Origin: W0P28-013 sp963593685
Lineage (GTDB): Bacteria > Bacteroidota > Bacteroidia > Bacteroidales > Paludibacteraceae
Assembly (NCBI GenBank): GCA_963593685.1
Contig: CAVBBP010000085.1
Coordinates: forward strand, 1-5,873
Direction: 5' to 3'
Length of the DNA: 5,873 nt
The notes beneath the pieces are model-generated. The model ran no database searches and was not told the origin of the DNA. It saw nothing but the letters and a program-made list of their open reading frames with translations. Shown one piece after another: positions 1-5,805 of the stretch; positions within the stretch are counted from its first letter, which is position 1, and every line of letters starts with the position of its first letter. The position numbers were made by a program, and so were the translations under genes.

Positions 1-20
1 TGCCGAGCGTGAGCAAAATC
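1..20 (+). repeat. Dispersed intergenic repeat, copy A (truncated by the window edge)
   Basis: TGCCGAGCG, one extra T, then GAGCAAAATC matches one end of the 65-bp repeat found at 3456-3520 and, inverted, at 5806-5870. The orientation is that of the 3456-3520 copy. Only the edge is visible, so the assignment rests on about 20 bases. Confidence 0.5.
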
Positions 21-199
21 AAGAATTAAAGAAAAGTCGCGGCAGGGGCGCGAGCGTTGCCAAAAATTGGCGGTTTTGGTTTCGGCATCATCAAACTCAC
101 TTCGTTCAGACAGTGATGACGCTTTCTCGAAACACAAAACCTGATTTTTGACACTCGCCGCCCAATGCCGTTTCGGTATCAACAAAGCCGCCAAAATTT

Positions 200-238
200 T
201 AATTAAGTAATTGGAAATTAAATAATTAGATAATTAAA
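200..238. repeat. AT-rich 8-bp tandem array, consensus TAATTARA
   Basis: Five units of TAATTARA type run head to tail at 200-207, 208-215, 216-222 (seven bases), 223-230 and 231-238. The array lies about 130 bp upstream of the lptD promoter. It may be simple sequence or an AT-rich upstream element; nothing here decides. Confidence 0.6.
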
Positions 239-364
239 AAGTCTTTTGTCTTTATTCCTTATTCTTTATTCAAAAACACTCCTCTCGTGATAATTTGTAG
301 GGGGCTCCTGCCACCATTTTTTCGTTGGGAAGAAAAAAGCGTGCGAAAATTCGCAAGTTTTTTG

Positions 365-372
365 TACCTTTG
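365..372 (+). promoter_or_regulatory. Bacteroidota-type -7 promoter box for lptD
   Basis: TACCTTTG is an exact match to the Bacteroidota consensus TAnnTTTG. It should start transcription near 377-380, about 35 bases ahead of TTG 413. No good -33 TTTG is present at the usual distance; the closest is GTG at 341-343, 21 bases upstream. A 6-bp inverted repeat TGCGAA-AA-TTCGCA (342-355) covers that region and could be a protein-binding site. The box is the main evidence against starting lptD at GTG 287. Confidence 0.65.
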
Positions 373-380
373 TAAATTAT

Positions 381-416
381 ATGCGACACAAGTCGCAACT
401 ATCGATAAAACATTGA
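381..416 (+). other. Possible 11-codon leader ORF overlapping the lptD start
   Basis: ATG at 381-383 opens a frame reading MRHKSQLSIKH that stops at TGA 414-416. The stop overlaps the TTG start codon of lptD (413-415) as TTGA, the arrangement used for translational coupling. The ATG lies almost at the predicted transcription start. One extra A in the AAAA run at 407-410 would join this ATG in frame to the lptD signal peptide, so it may instead be the true start displaced by an indel. Confidence 0.35.
382..397 (+). promoter_or_regulatory. Hairpin in the lptD 5' leader
   Basis: TGCGAC (382-387) and GTCGCA (392-397) form a perfect 6-bp stem with an ACAA loop. It lies between the promoter box and the TTG start, ending 15 bases before the start codon, so it could limit ribosome access. 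No known riboswitch or regulator family is recognised. Confidence 0.45.
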
Positions 417-3199
417 GGTTCAAGGGATTAACACTTACGATAGTTCTTTTGACCGTTGGCATTTTGCGTGCTTTTGCTGCCGAAAATGCGCCAACAGATT
501 CGTTGCGCACCCTTGAAAACGCCCTCGACACCATTGAAAATGTGCTCGATTCGGCAGAAAACAGGCTCGATTCGACACAAATTGCAGCGTTGTCGACCGA
601 TTCGACCGTGCAATCCCCCACCAAGCGCGAAAAAAACGACGACATCGACGCGCCGATACACTACCACTGCAACGACTCCATCATTTTCTACGGCACAGGC
701 ATCGGATTTTTGTATGGCAGCAGCAATGTGCGTTATGCGCAGGAGCGTCCCATCGAACTCGAAGCCGAAATCATACGCATGAGCATGGACAGTAGCACGG
801 TGTATGCTATGGGCAAAACCGACAGCCTCGGCAACGATGTGGGGCTGCCTGTGTTCAAAGATGGCGACCAGCCCTACTCGTCGAAAGAGATGTCGTACAA
901 CTTCCGCTCGAGGCGCGGTTTTATACGCGGTGGCGTAACGCAGCAGGGCGAGGGCTACATTGTGGCCGACAAAGCCAAGCGGCTCGAAAACGAGGATATG
1001 TTTATGCAGGGCGGCAAATACACCACTTGCGACAACCACGACCACCCGCACTTTTATCTGCAACTGACCAAAGCCAAAGTGCGCCCCGGCAGTCATATTG
1101 CGGCGGGGCCAGCCTATTTAGTGCTGGCCGATGTGCCGTTGCCGCTGGCGGTGCCGTTCGGATTTTTTCCCTTCACATCGAGTTATTCGTCGGGCATCAT
1201 CATGCCTTCGTATGGCGACGAGATGGAGCGCGGATTGTTTTTGAAAAATGGCGGTTACTACTTTGCCATCAGCGACCATATCGACCTTGAACTGACGGGC
1301 GAAATCTACACAAAAGGCACTTGGGGCGTGCAGTTGGGAAGCACTTACGCGCTGCGCTACAAGTTCAGCGGCAACTTCCGCGCCACCTATCGCGAAGATG
1401 TTTATGGCGAAAAAGATTTGCCCGGCTATCAGAAATACCGCAACTTCAAACTGACATGGACGCACCGCCAAGATACGAAAGCGAGCCAATATTCGACCTT
1501 TTCGGCATCGGTCGATTTTTCGACCAGCGGCTACAGCCACAGCAATGTGAACAACTACTACAACCCCGCCGAACAGTCGAAAAACATCACCAGTTCGAGC
1601 GTGAGTTACACGCAACGCTTCCCCGAAAGTCCGTGGAGCATATCGGTAAACGCCCTTGTAACACAGCGTTCGCAGGACTCGACCATCTCGCTCACACTGC
1701 CAAATCTGACCGTGAACATGAGCCGCGTCTATCCGTTCAAACGCAAAAATCCCGTGGGCAAAGAGCGATTCTACGAGAAAATTTACCTCTCGTACAACAT
1801 GACTTTCGCCAACAGCATTTCGTGCAAAGAGAGCAAATTTACCCAATCGAAATTCACCAAAGATTGGCGCAATGCCATCAACCACAAACTGCCTATTGCC
1901 GCCTCGTTCACGCTGTTTAAGTACCTGACAATCACGCCAAATTTCACTTTCCAAGACCGTATGTATTTCAGCAAAGTGAACCGCTCGTGGGACAAGCAAC
2001 TGCAACAAGAGGTGCTCGACACCGTAACTGGTTTTTACAATGTGTACGACTTTTCGGCGGGCATCAGTATGCAGACAAAACTGTATGGCTACTACACGCC
2101 CCTTCGCAAACTGTTTGGCGACAAAGTCGATCGCATTCGCCATGTGCTGACACCGTCGGTATCGTTCAACTATCACCCCGATTGGGAGGACAAAGTGTGG
2201 AAATTTTACGACACCTACGACAAAATAATCGTCGATAAAAACAACATCGACAAGGTGAGCCACGAATTGGTAACCTACTCGCCATACTCCAACGGCATGT
2301 ACGGTGTGCCTGGACGCGGCATGCAGGCGGCAATAAACTGGTCGCTGAGCAACAATGTGGAGATGAAGGTGAAAGACCGCAAAAAATCGGAAGAGGCTGG
2401 CACTACACAATATAAAAAGGTGAGCCTCATCGACAATTTCACCATTTCGGGCGGTTACAACTTTGCCGCCGACTCGCTGCGACTGCAAAACTTCAACACC
2501 AGCCTACGCTTGAAACTGACCAAATCGTTTTCGCTGAATCTTGCAGGCGCGTGGGACCCCTACAAATATGGGCTGAACAGTTACGGCAATCCAGTCAGAA
2601 TCAACGAGTTGCGCAATTTCCCGAGATTTTTGGGTACAGGCACTTCGTTCCAATACACTATCGACAACAACACCTTCAAAAAGAAGGACAAAGACAAGAG
2701 TTCCGACGAAGAAGAGCGCGACCCGATGGCAACCGATGTCGATTTCAACATGGACGAGCCGTCGAACATCGACAAAGATGCGCAAAAGGACAAATCGGCC
2801 AATGTTACCGCCGACGAAGAGGGCTACATGAAACCCGAATTTTCGTGGAGTTTCACGGTGAACTACTCCGTAGCGTGGCGCACAGGCAGCACTTTCGACT
2901 ACGAAAAGATGGACTACAAGCGCGAATGGACGCACAACCTCAGTTTTTCGGGACATGTGAACCCTACGCCAAAATGGAAACTGAACTACAGCGGCTCGTT
3001 CGACCTGAAAGAGTTGAAAGTTACGCAGATGACCTTCTCCATCGTGCGCGACCTGCACTGTTGGCGGTTGTCGGCCAGCGTTTCGCCGTTCGGACTCTAC
3101 AAATCGTACTTGGTAACTATCGGCGTGAACGCCTCGATGCTACAAGACCTGAAATACGAAAAACGCAGCGATGCCAGCCGCAATGCGACTTGGTTCTAA
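413..3199 (+). CDS. lptD: LptD-family LPS-assembly outer-membrane protein (OstA type), 928 aa from TTG
   Basis: LptD is the outer-membrane pore that takes lipopolysaccharide from the periplasmic Lpt bridge and inserts it in the outer leaflet. Numbered from TTG 413, residues 1-22 form a signal peptide (RFK, a hydrophobic core, then AFA before A23). An Asp/Asn/Ser-rich stretch with three ENxLD heptads (34-54) follows. Residues about 84-230 look like the LptA-type jellyroll, with TTCDNHDHPHF around C206, GPAYL at 232-236 and PFGFFP at 248-253. These resemble the conserved core of Bacteroidota LptD. The rest is a barrel rich in alternating aromatic strands ending in Trp-Phe, a typical outer-membrane C-terminus. 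A charged loop interrupts it at 756-803. Mature cysteines are C86, C206, C471 and C883. E. coli LptD is shorter (784 aa). The frame opens at GTG 287, but that start precedes the promoter at 365-372 and spoils the signal peptide, so TTG 413 is preferred. Family assignment is firm; the start is inferred. Confidence 0.85.
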   Translation: MRFKGLTLTIVLLTVGILRAFAAENAPTDSLRTLENALDTIENVLDSAENRLDSTQIAALSTDSTVQSPTKREKNDDIDAPIHYHCNDSIIFYGTGIGFLYGSSNVRYAQERPIELEAEIIRMSMDSSTVYAMGKTDSLGNDVGLPVFKDGDQPYSSKEMSYNFRSRRGFIRGGVTQQGEGYIVADKAKRLENEDMFMQGGKYTTCDNHDHPHFYLQLTKAKVRPGSHIAAGPAYLVLADVPLPLAVPFGFFPFTSSYSSGIIMPSYGDEMERGLFLKNGGYYFAISDHIDLELTGEIYTKGTWGVQLGSTYALRYKFSGNFRATYREDVYGEKDLPGYQKYRNFKLTWTHRQDTKASQYSTFSASVDFSTSGYSHSNVNNYYNPAEQSKNITSSSVSYTQRFPESPWSISVNALVTQRSQDSTISLTLPNLTVNMSRVYPFKRKNPVGKERFYEKIYLSYNMTFANSISCKESKFTQSKFTKDWRNAINHKLPIAASFTLFKYLTITPNFTFQDRMYFSKVNRSWDKQLQQEVLDTVTGFYNVYDFSAGISMQTKLYGYYTPLRKLFGDKVDRIRHVLTPSVSFNYHPDWEDKVWKFYDTYDKIIVDKNNIDKVSHELVTYSPYSNGMYGVPGRGMQAAINWSLSNNVEMKVKDRKKSEEAGTTQYKKVSLIDNFTISGGYNFAADSLRLQNFNTSLRLKLTKSFSLNLAGAWDPYKYGLNSYGNPVRINELRNFPRFLGTGTSFQYTIDNNTFKKKDKDKSSDEEERDPMATDVDFNMDEPSNIDKDAQKDKSANVTADEEGYMKPEFSWSFTVNYSVAWRTGSTFDYEKMDYKREWTHNLSFSGHVNPTPKWKLNYSGSFDLKELKVTQMTFSIVRDLHCWRLSASVSPFGLYKSYLVTIGVNASMLQDLKYEKRSDASRNATWF
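512..574 (+). repeat. Three-heptad repeat at the LptD N-terminus
   Basis: The codons give LENALDT, IENVLDS and AENRLDS in tandem (residues 34-54 from TTG), a strict 7-residue xENxLD[ST] period just after the signal peptide. It is compatible with a short amphipathic helix or coiled coil in the periplasm. The DNA copies are diverged, so the repeat is kept at protein level. Confidence 0.7.
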
Positions 3200-3210
3200 A
3201 AATAGTCGCA
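3184..3210 (+). repeat. Inverted repeat spanning the lptD stop codon
   Basis: TGCGAC (3184-3189) and GTCGCA (3205-3210) bracket a 15-base loop containing the TAA stop (3197-3199). The arms repeat those of the leader hairpin at 382-397, and the identity extends to ATGCGAC and AGTCGCAA. No T-run follows, so it is not a standard terminator. Confidence 0.45.
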
Positions 3211-3217
3211 AGATGTG

Positions 3218-3292
3218 AGTAGCAAGTAGCAAGACGAATGAGGAGTTAGGAATTAGGAATTAGGAGTGAGGAGTGATGCGGCAGAGCCGCGT
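3218..3292 (+). repeat. Heptamer arrays and GCGGC hairpin downstream of lptD
   Basis: Two AGTAGCA units (3218-3231) are followed by five 7-bp units of RTKAGGA type (3238-3272). A 7-bp stem (3276-3282 with 3286-3292, one T-G pair, loop AGA, core GCGGC/GCCGC) comes next. The same order of modules recurs after the second gene at 5731-5782. The hairpin has no T-run here, so terminator function is doubtful. Confidence 0.7.
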
Positions 3293-3331
3293 TCAAGACT
3301 CTGACGAAGACGAAGACAAAGACCAAAGGAT

Positions 3332-3351
3332 TTTCCCCCTATCGGGGGAAA
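3332..3351. repeat. Strong hairpin, TTTCCCCC/GGGGGAAA
   Basis: A perfect 8-bp stem (3332-3339 with 3344-3351) closes a TATC loop. The flank on the right is G-rich and there is no T-run on either strand's exit side, so it does not look like an ordinary intrinsic terminator. It could still be a transcript-stabilising or processing structure. Confidence 0.5.
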
Positions 3352-3382
3352 CGGGAAAGGGGGCTACGACCAAGACGATTGA

Positions 3383-3403
3383 CAAATTTCAAATTTCAAA
3401 TTC
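3383..3403. repeat. CAAATTT heptamer tandem repeat
   Basis: Two perfect CAAATTT units and a third ending CAAATT lie head to tail. A matching array is at 5781-5805 after the second gene. Confidence 0.65.
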
Positions 3404-3433
3404 AACAATTAGGAACATAGAAACTTAGAAACA

Positions 3434-3453
3434 AAAATTGCTATCGCAATTTT
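3434..3453. repeat. AT-rich hairpin next to repeat copy B
   Basis: AAAATTGC (3434-3441) and GCAATTTT (3446-3453) form a perfect 8-bp stem with a TATC loop, the same loop as the hairpin at 3332-3351. A T-run follows at 3459-3464, so weak terminator activity on the plus strand is possible. Confidence 0.45.
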
Positions 3454-3455
3454 GA

Positions 3456-3520
3456 GAATTTTTTCGACAAGCGAGAGCAGTGCCAAACTCGTTTGAGCAA
3501 TGCCGAGCGGAGAAAAAATC
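3456..3520 (+). repeat. 65-bp dispersed intergenic repeat, copy B
   Basis: The reverse complement of this segment matches 5806-5870 at 60 of 65 positions with no gaps. It contains a degenerate internal direct repeat with a 20-bp period (GAGCAGTGCC at 3475, GAGCAATGCC at 3495) and a small CAAAC/GTTTG inverted repeat (3484-3495). It encodes no transposase and is too short for an insertion sequence. A non-autonomous or REP-like element is the nearest description. Confidence 0.8.
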
Positions 3521-3524
3521 TTTG
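3492..3524 (+). promoter_or_regulatory. Candidate repeat-borne promoter for the OmpA/LysM gene
   Basis: TTTG (3492-3495), 21 bases, then AATCTTTG (3517-3524) resembles the Bacteroidota -33/-7 pair, with one mismatch in TAnnTTTG. It would give a leader of about 110 bases before ATG 3641. The -33 part lies inside repeat copy B and the -7 part straddles its edge. No better promoter is visible in the spacer. Confidence 0.3.
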
Positions 3525-3533
3525 CGAAGCAAA
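3521..3533. repeat. Mini-hairpin TTTGC-GAA-GCAAA
   Basis: A 5-bp stem closes a GAA triloop and contains GCGAAGC, a heptamer known to form an unusually stable DNA mini-hairpin. It abuts repeat copy B. Its role is unknown, and it overlaps the candidate -7 box. Confidence 0.5.
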
Positions 3534-3540
3534 AAACAAC

Positions 3541-3568
3541 TAGAAACCAGAAATTAGAAATTAGAAAT
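3541..3568. repeat. TAGAAAT heptamer tandem repeat, four units
   Basis: Units are TAGAAAC, CAGAAAT, TAGAAAT and TAGAAAT, in exact 7-bp register. Two related TAGAAAC copies lie at 3418-3432. A doubled 8-bp unit ACTCATCA follows at 3599-3614, just before the start of the second gene. Confidence 0.65.
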
Positions 3569-3640
3569 AAACCCCACAGACCATCTATCGTGCGTTAAAC
3601 TCATCAACTCATCAACCCAATTGAAATAACACAACCCGAT

Positions 3641-5728
3641 ATGAAACGAAACGCTCTAATACTTGTCGCTGCTTTGTGCGTTACGGCGGTGGCGGCGCAA
3701 GAGGAATCCGACTTTGTTTTTGGCGAAAACGACAGCATCGCAGCAGCCGACACGCTGGCCATCGACCCATTTGCCGAGGCCGTTGAAAACGATGTGGCGG
3801 CCGATTCGGCGCAATATGCGCTGCTCGATTCGCTCGGCGAAGAGGAGAACGACACCATTCGCCGCAAACTCGAAATTCACCCGCTGCGCAAAGGCTCCTA
3901 TTTTCAGTTTGGCATCGGGGCAGGCATAAGCGACCTGCTCTACACGGTGGAGGCTGGCACGCAAACGGTGCTGCCGTCGCTCACCGCCAACATCGGCTAC
4001 ACCTACTTTTTCCTGCCGTGGATGGGTATCGGAACAGGAGCGCATGTGAGCCACTACGGTGCCATTGCCAAACTCGATGGCGAATATGGCAAGGAGATTG
4101 ACGCGTGGAACGGCGTTTCCGACACCGATGGCGACACCTACAACCACCGCACACGCATGCAAAATTGGAAAGAACGCCAACTCATCTACATGGTCGAAAT
4201 TCCGCTGGCGCTGCATTTTCAGCAGAATTGGGGCTATCGCACAGGACTTTACGCCCAAGTGGGGGCTAAATTTGGGCTGCCTGTCTATTCCGACTACAAA
4301 GTGCTGGGCGGTTCGATGCGCCATGTGGGCGAATATCCGCAGTACGATTGGAAAATTTTTGGCGAAAACGAAACAGCACACGGCTTCGGATTCGAGGATA
4401 ATGCTGGTCAGAATGGCTCGGTAAAAGGCGTGCCAACCAGCAAAAACAACCAGTTCCGCTACAATATCGCTGCGTTTTTCGAGATTGGCGCACTGTTTCA
4501 AGTGAGCAACCGCGTCGATCTGTTTCTCGGTGTCTATTTCAACTACGGCTTCACCAATATCGACCCGTACAGCGGCACTATCAAACCGAATAATCAGGAA
4601 AAACAGGACATCGGATTCAAAAATGCCGACCATCAGTTTATGAACGACTACCAAGGCGTGTTGGCCACCAAACAGGCGCAGGGCAGTGGCATCAATGGCG
4701 GCATCAATCCACTGTCGGCTGGCATTAAATTTGGTGTGAATGTGTTTGCGGGGCGCACCGAACCCAAAGAGAAAAAGGATCGCGACAAGAAATCGAACAA
4801 GAACCAAGAGCCGCAAATCATCTATGTTTACGACACCATACGCATTCAGGACACCATTGTGGTGAACGATACCATTGTGTTGAGCGACACCGTGGTGTTG
4901 CGCGATACGCGACCGCTGCCCAATGTGGTAAGCACGCCGAAGCAACCAGTAACGCGCCACGACACCATTGCCAAAGCCGTCGCCACGCTCGACGAGGAGT
5001 TGCGCAAGTCGGTCATCTTCTTCGATTTCGACAAGTACGACCCCAAACTGCAGCCCGCCGACATTCTCGACAAGGTGGCTGCCGTGCTGGTGCAGCACCG
5101 CGACATGGGCATCGAGGTGAACGGACACGCCTGCAAAACTGGCTCCGACGAATACAACCAGCAACTGTCGATGAAGCGTGCGCGCGCCGTGGCCAATATG
5201 TTGCGCCAAAAAGGCGTGTACGATTCGCAGATGAAAGTGCAGTCGTTTGGTGCTACCAAGCCGTTCCGCTACAACGATTTTGCGCACCAAAAATCGAAAG
5301 ATCGCCGCGTGGAGATTATTCCTGTGGGACTTGTGGACGAACAGACGCAGCAGAAACACGCCGCCGAAGCCAAAGAGGCGAGCAAAACCGACAAGGGCGT
5401 AGTGAACAAGACCACGCGCGAGATTCCGCTCATCGAAATCGATGGCAAAATGGTGCCGATATTCTTGAAATACACCGAGTTCATCGGCGAAGTAACGATG
5501 AAGCGCGGCATGTATTTGGCACAACTCTCGCGCCAGTGGTACGGCGGCGAACAGGCGTTTTGGGTCTATATCTACGAGGCCAATATGTTCCAAATTCAGG
5601 ATCCGAGCGACATCGAGCCAGGCACCATACTGATGATTCCGAAACTCGACCCGTCGGTGGCCAACCCCAAAGACCCCGAGTGCATACGCAAAGCCAACGA
5701 ACTGAAAGAGAAATACTTGCTGAAATAG
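3641..5728 (+). CDS. Outer-membrane beta-barrel protein with OmpA-like and LysM peptidoglycan-binding domains, 695 aa
   Basis: This is a probable structural anchor between outer membrane and cell wall. Residues 1-19 are a signal peptide ending AVAA before Q20. An acidic segment runs to about 80 and a predicted barrel from about 86 to 370, with a DTDGDT acidic loop at 161-166. A Lys-rich linker (372-391) and five hexapeptides DT[IV]xxx (398-427) lead to an OmpA C-terminal domain at about 457-562. That domain shows FFDFDKY, NGHAC at 494-498, YNQQLS, R513-A514 and DRRVE at 554-558. A LysM-like domain occupies about 617-669, with W633-Y634-G635, IYEAN at 644-648 and IEPGTILMIP. In this family the OmpA domain binds the diaminopimelate stem peptide and LysM binds the glycan chain. 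The usual Asp of GHTD is Cys498 here. The ATG start follows an A-rich leader without Shine-Dalgarno and gives a clean signal peptide. Domain calls are firm; the anchoring role is inferred from the family. Confidence 0.88.
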   Translation: MKRNALILVAALCVTAVAAQEESDFVFGENDSIAAADTLAIDPFAEAVENDVAADSAQYALLDSLGEEENDTIRRKLEIHPLRKGSYFQFGIGAGISDLLYTVEAGTQTVLPSLTANIGYTYFFLPWMGIGTGAHVSHYGAIAKLDGEYGKEIDAWNGVSDTDGDTYNHRTRMQNWKERQLIYMVEIPLALHFQQNWGYRTGLYAQVGAKFGLPVYSDYKVLGGSMRHVGEYPQYDWKIFGENETAHGFGFEDNAGQNGSVKGVPTSKNNQFRYNIAAFFEIGALFQVSNRVDLFLGVYFNYGFTNIDPYSGTIKPNNQEKQDIGFKNADHQFMNDYQGVLATKQAQGSGINGGINPLSAGIKFGVNVFAGRTEPKEKKDRDKKSNKNQEPQIIYVYDTIRIQDTIVVNDTIVLSDTVVLRDTRPLPNVVSTPKQPVTRHDTIAKAVATLDEELRKSVIFFDFDKYDPKLQPADILDKVAAVLVQHRDMGIEVNGHACKTGSDEYNQQLSMKRARAVANMLRQKGVYDSQMKVQSFGATKPFRYNDFAHQKSKDRRVEIIPVGLVDEQTQQKHAAEAKEASKTDKGVVNKTTREIPLIEIDGKMVPIFLKYTEFIGEVTMKRGMYLAQLSRQWYGGEQAFWVYIYEANMFQIQDPSDIEPGTILMIPKLDPSVANPKDPECIRKANELKEKYLLK
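4832..4921 (+). repeat. Hexapeptide DT[IV]xxx repeats in the OmpA/LysM linker
   Basis: Five units in a row (residues 398-427) read DTIRIQ, DTIVVN, DTIVLS, DTVVLR and DTRPLP. Alternating hydrophobic residues suggest an extended beta-like spacer between the barrel and the OmpA domain. Similar DT-rich spacers are seen in other Bacteroidota OmpA proteins. Confidence 0.75.
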
Positions 5729-5730
5729 TT

Positions 5731-5770
5731 AGAAGCAAGTAGCAAGAGAATTAGGAGTGAGGAGTGGTGC
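5731..5770 (+). repeat. Heptamer array downstream of the OmpA/LysM gene
   Basis: It has AGAAGCA and AGTAGCA (5731-5744), then ATTAGGA, GTGAGGA and GTGGTGC (5750-5770). A 19-bp stretch (5748-5766) is identical to 3257-3275 and a 13-bp stretch (5735-5747) to 3222-3234. The array begins three bases after the TAG stop. Confidence 0.75.
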
Positions 5771-5782
5771 GGCGACGCCGCA
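5768..5782 (+). terminator. GC-rich hairpin, possible terminator of the OmpA/LysM gene
   Basis: TGCGGC (5768-5773) and GCCGCA (5777-5782) form a perfect 6-bp stem with a GAC loop, 40 bases after the stop codon. The following sequence has T-triplets (ATTTCAAATTT) instead of an unbroken T-run, so termination would be weak. It corresponds to the hairpin at 3276-3292. Confidence 0.35.
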
Positions 5783-5805
5783 ATTTCAAATTTCAAATTT
5801 CATTT
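5781..5805. repeat. CAAATTT heptamer tandem repeat, second copy
   Basis: CAATTT, CAAATTT, CAAATTT and CATTT run in tandem directly after the hairpin. This matches the array at 3383-3403. Confidence 0.65.

Larger units (their letters stand above)
1..340. other. Intergenic region left of the lptD promoter; no supported gene
   Basis: No gene is supported here. The stretch holds the edge of the dispersed repeat (1-20), a short GCCAA/TTGGC inverted repeat (59-71), a degenerate 17-bp direct repeat (80-96 and 171-187, 14 of 17 identical) and an AT-rich tandem array (200-238). On the minus strand a frame stays open from 233 to the left edge (77 codons, stop at 234-236). It has no ATG, and it runs into a sequence that is non-coding elsewhere in the window, so I read it as repeat rather than gene. 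It could instead be the start of a leftward gene continuing beyond the window. Confidence 0.5.

Noticed and set aside
287..412. N-terminal extension of lptD from GTG 287
   Set aside because: It would place the promoter box (365-372) inside the coding region and put 42 residues, including two extra cysteines, before a normal signal peptide.
456..782. Other plus-strand frames inside lptD (for example 456-782, 1321-1920, 2551-3222)
   Set aside because: They overlap a clearly conserved membrane protein in another frame and show low-complexity Arg/Gln/His-rich text typical of shadow frames.
3586..3593. TATCGTGC as the -7 box of the second gene
   Set aside because: It matches TAnnTTTG only in the first half and lacks a TTTG at the -33 distance; the site at 3492-3524 is better.
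3200..3640. CRISPR array in the repeat-rich spacer
   Set aside because: The repeats are 7-8 bp, contiguous and without unique spacers of constant length.
4121..4138. DTDGDT (residues 161-166) as a thrombospondin type 3 calcium repeat
   Set aside because: Only one motif is present and it lies within the barrel region, not in a repeat array before the OmpA domain; a lone acidic loop is not enough.
3656..5593. A 645-codon open frame on the minus strand opposite the OmpA/LysM gene
   Set aside because: It is in exact codon register with the real gene, so its stops would need TTA, CTA or TCA codons in the sense frame, and the gene avoids these. It has no domain or signal and is a codon-bias shadow. 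The 456-codon minus frame at 1118-2488 opposite lptD has the same cause.
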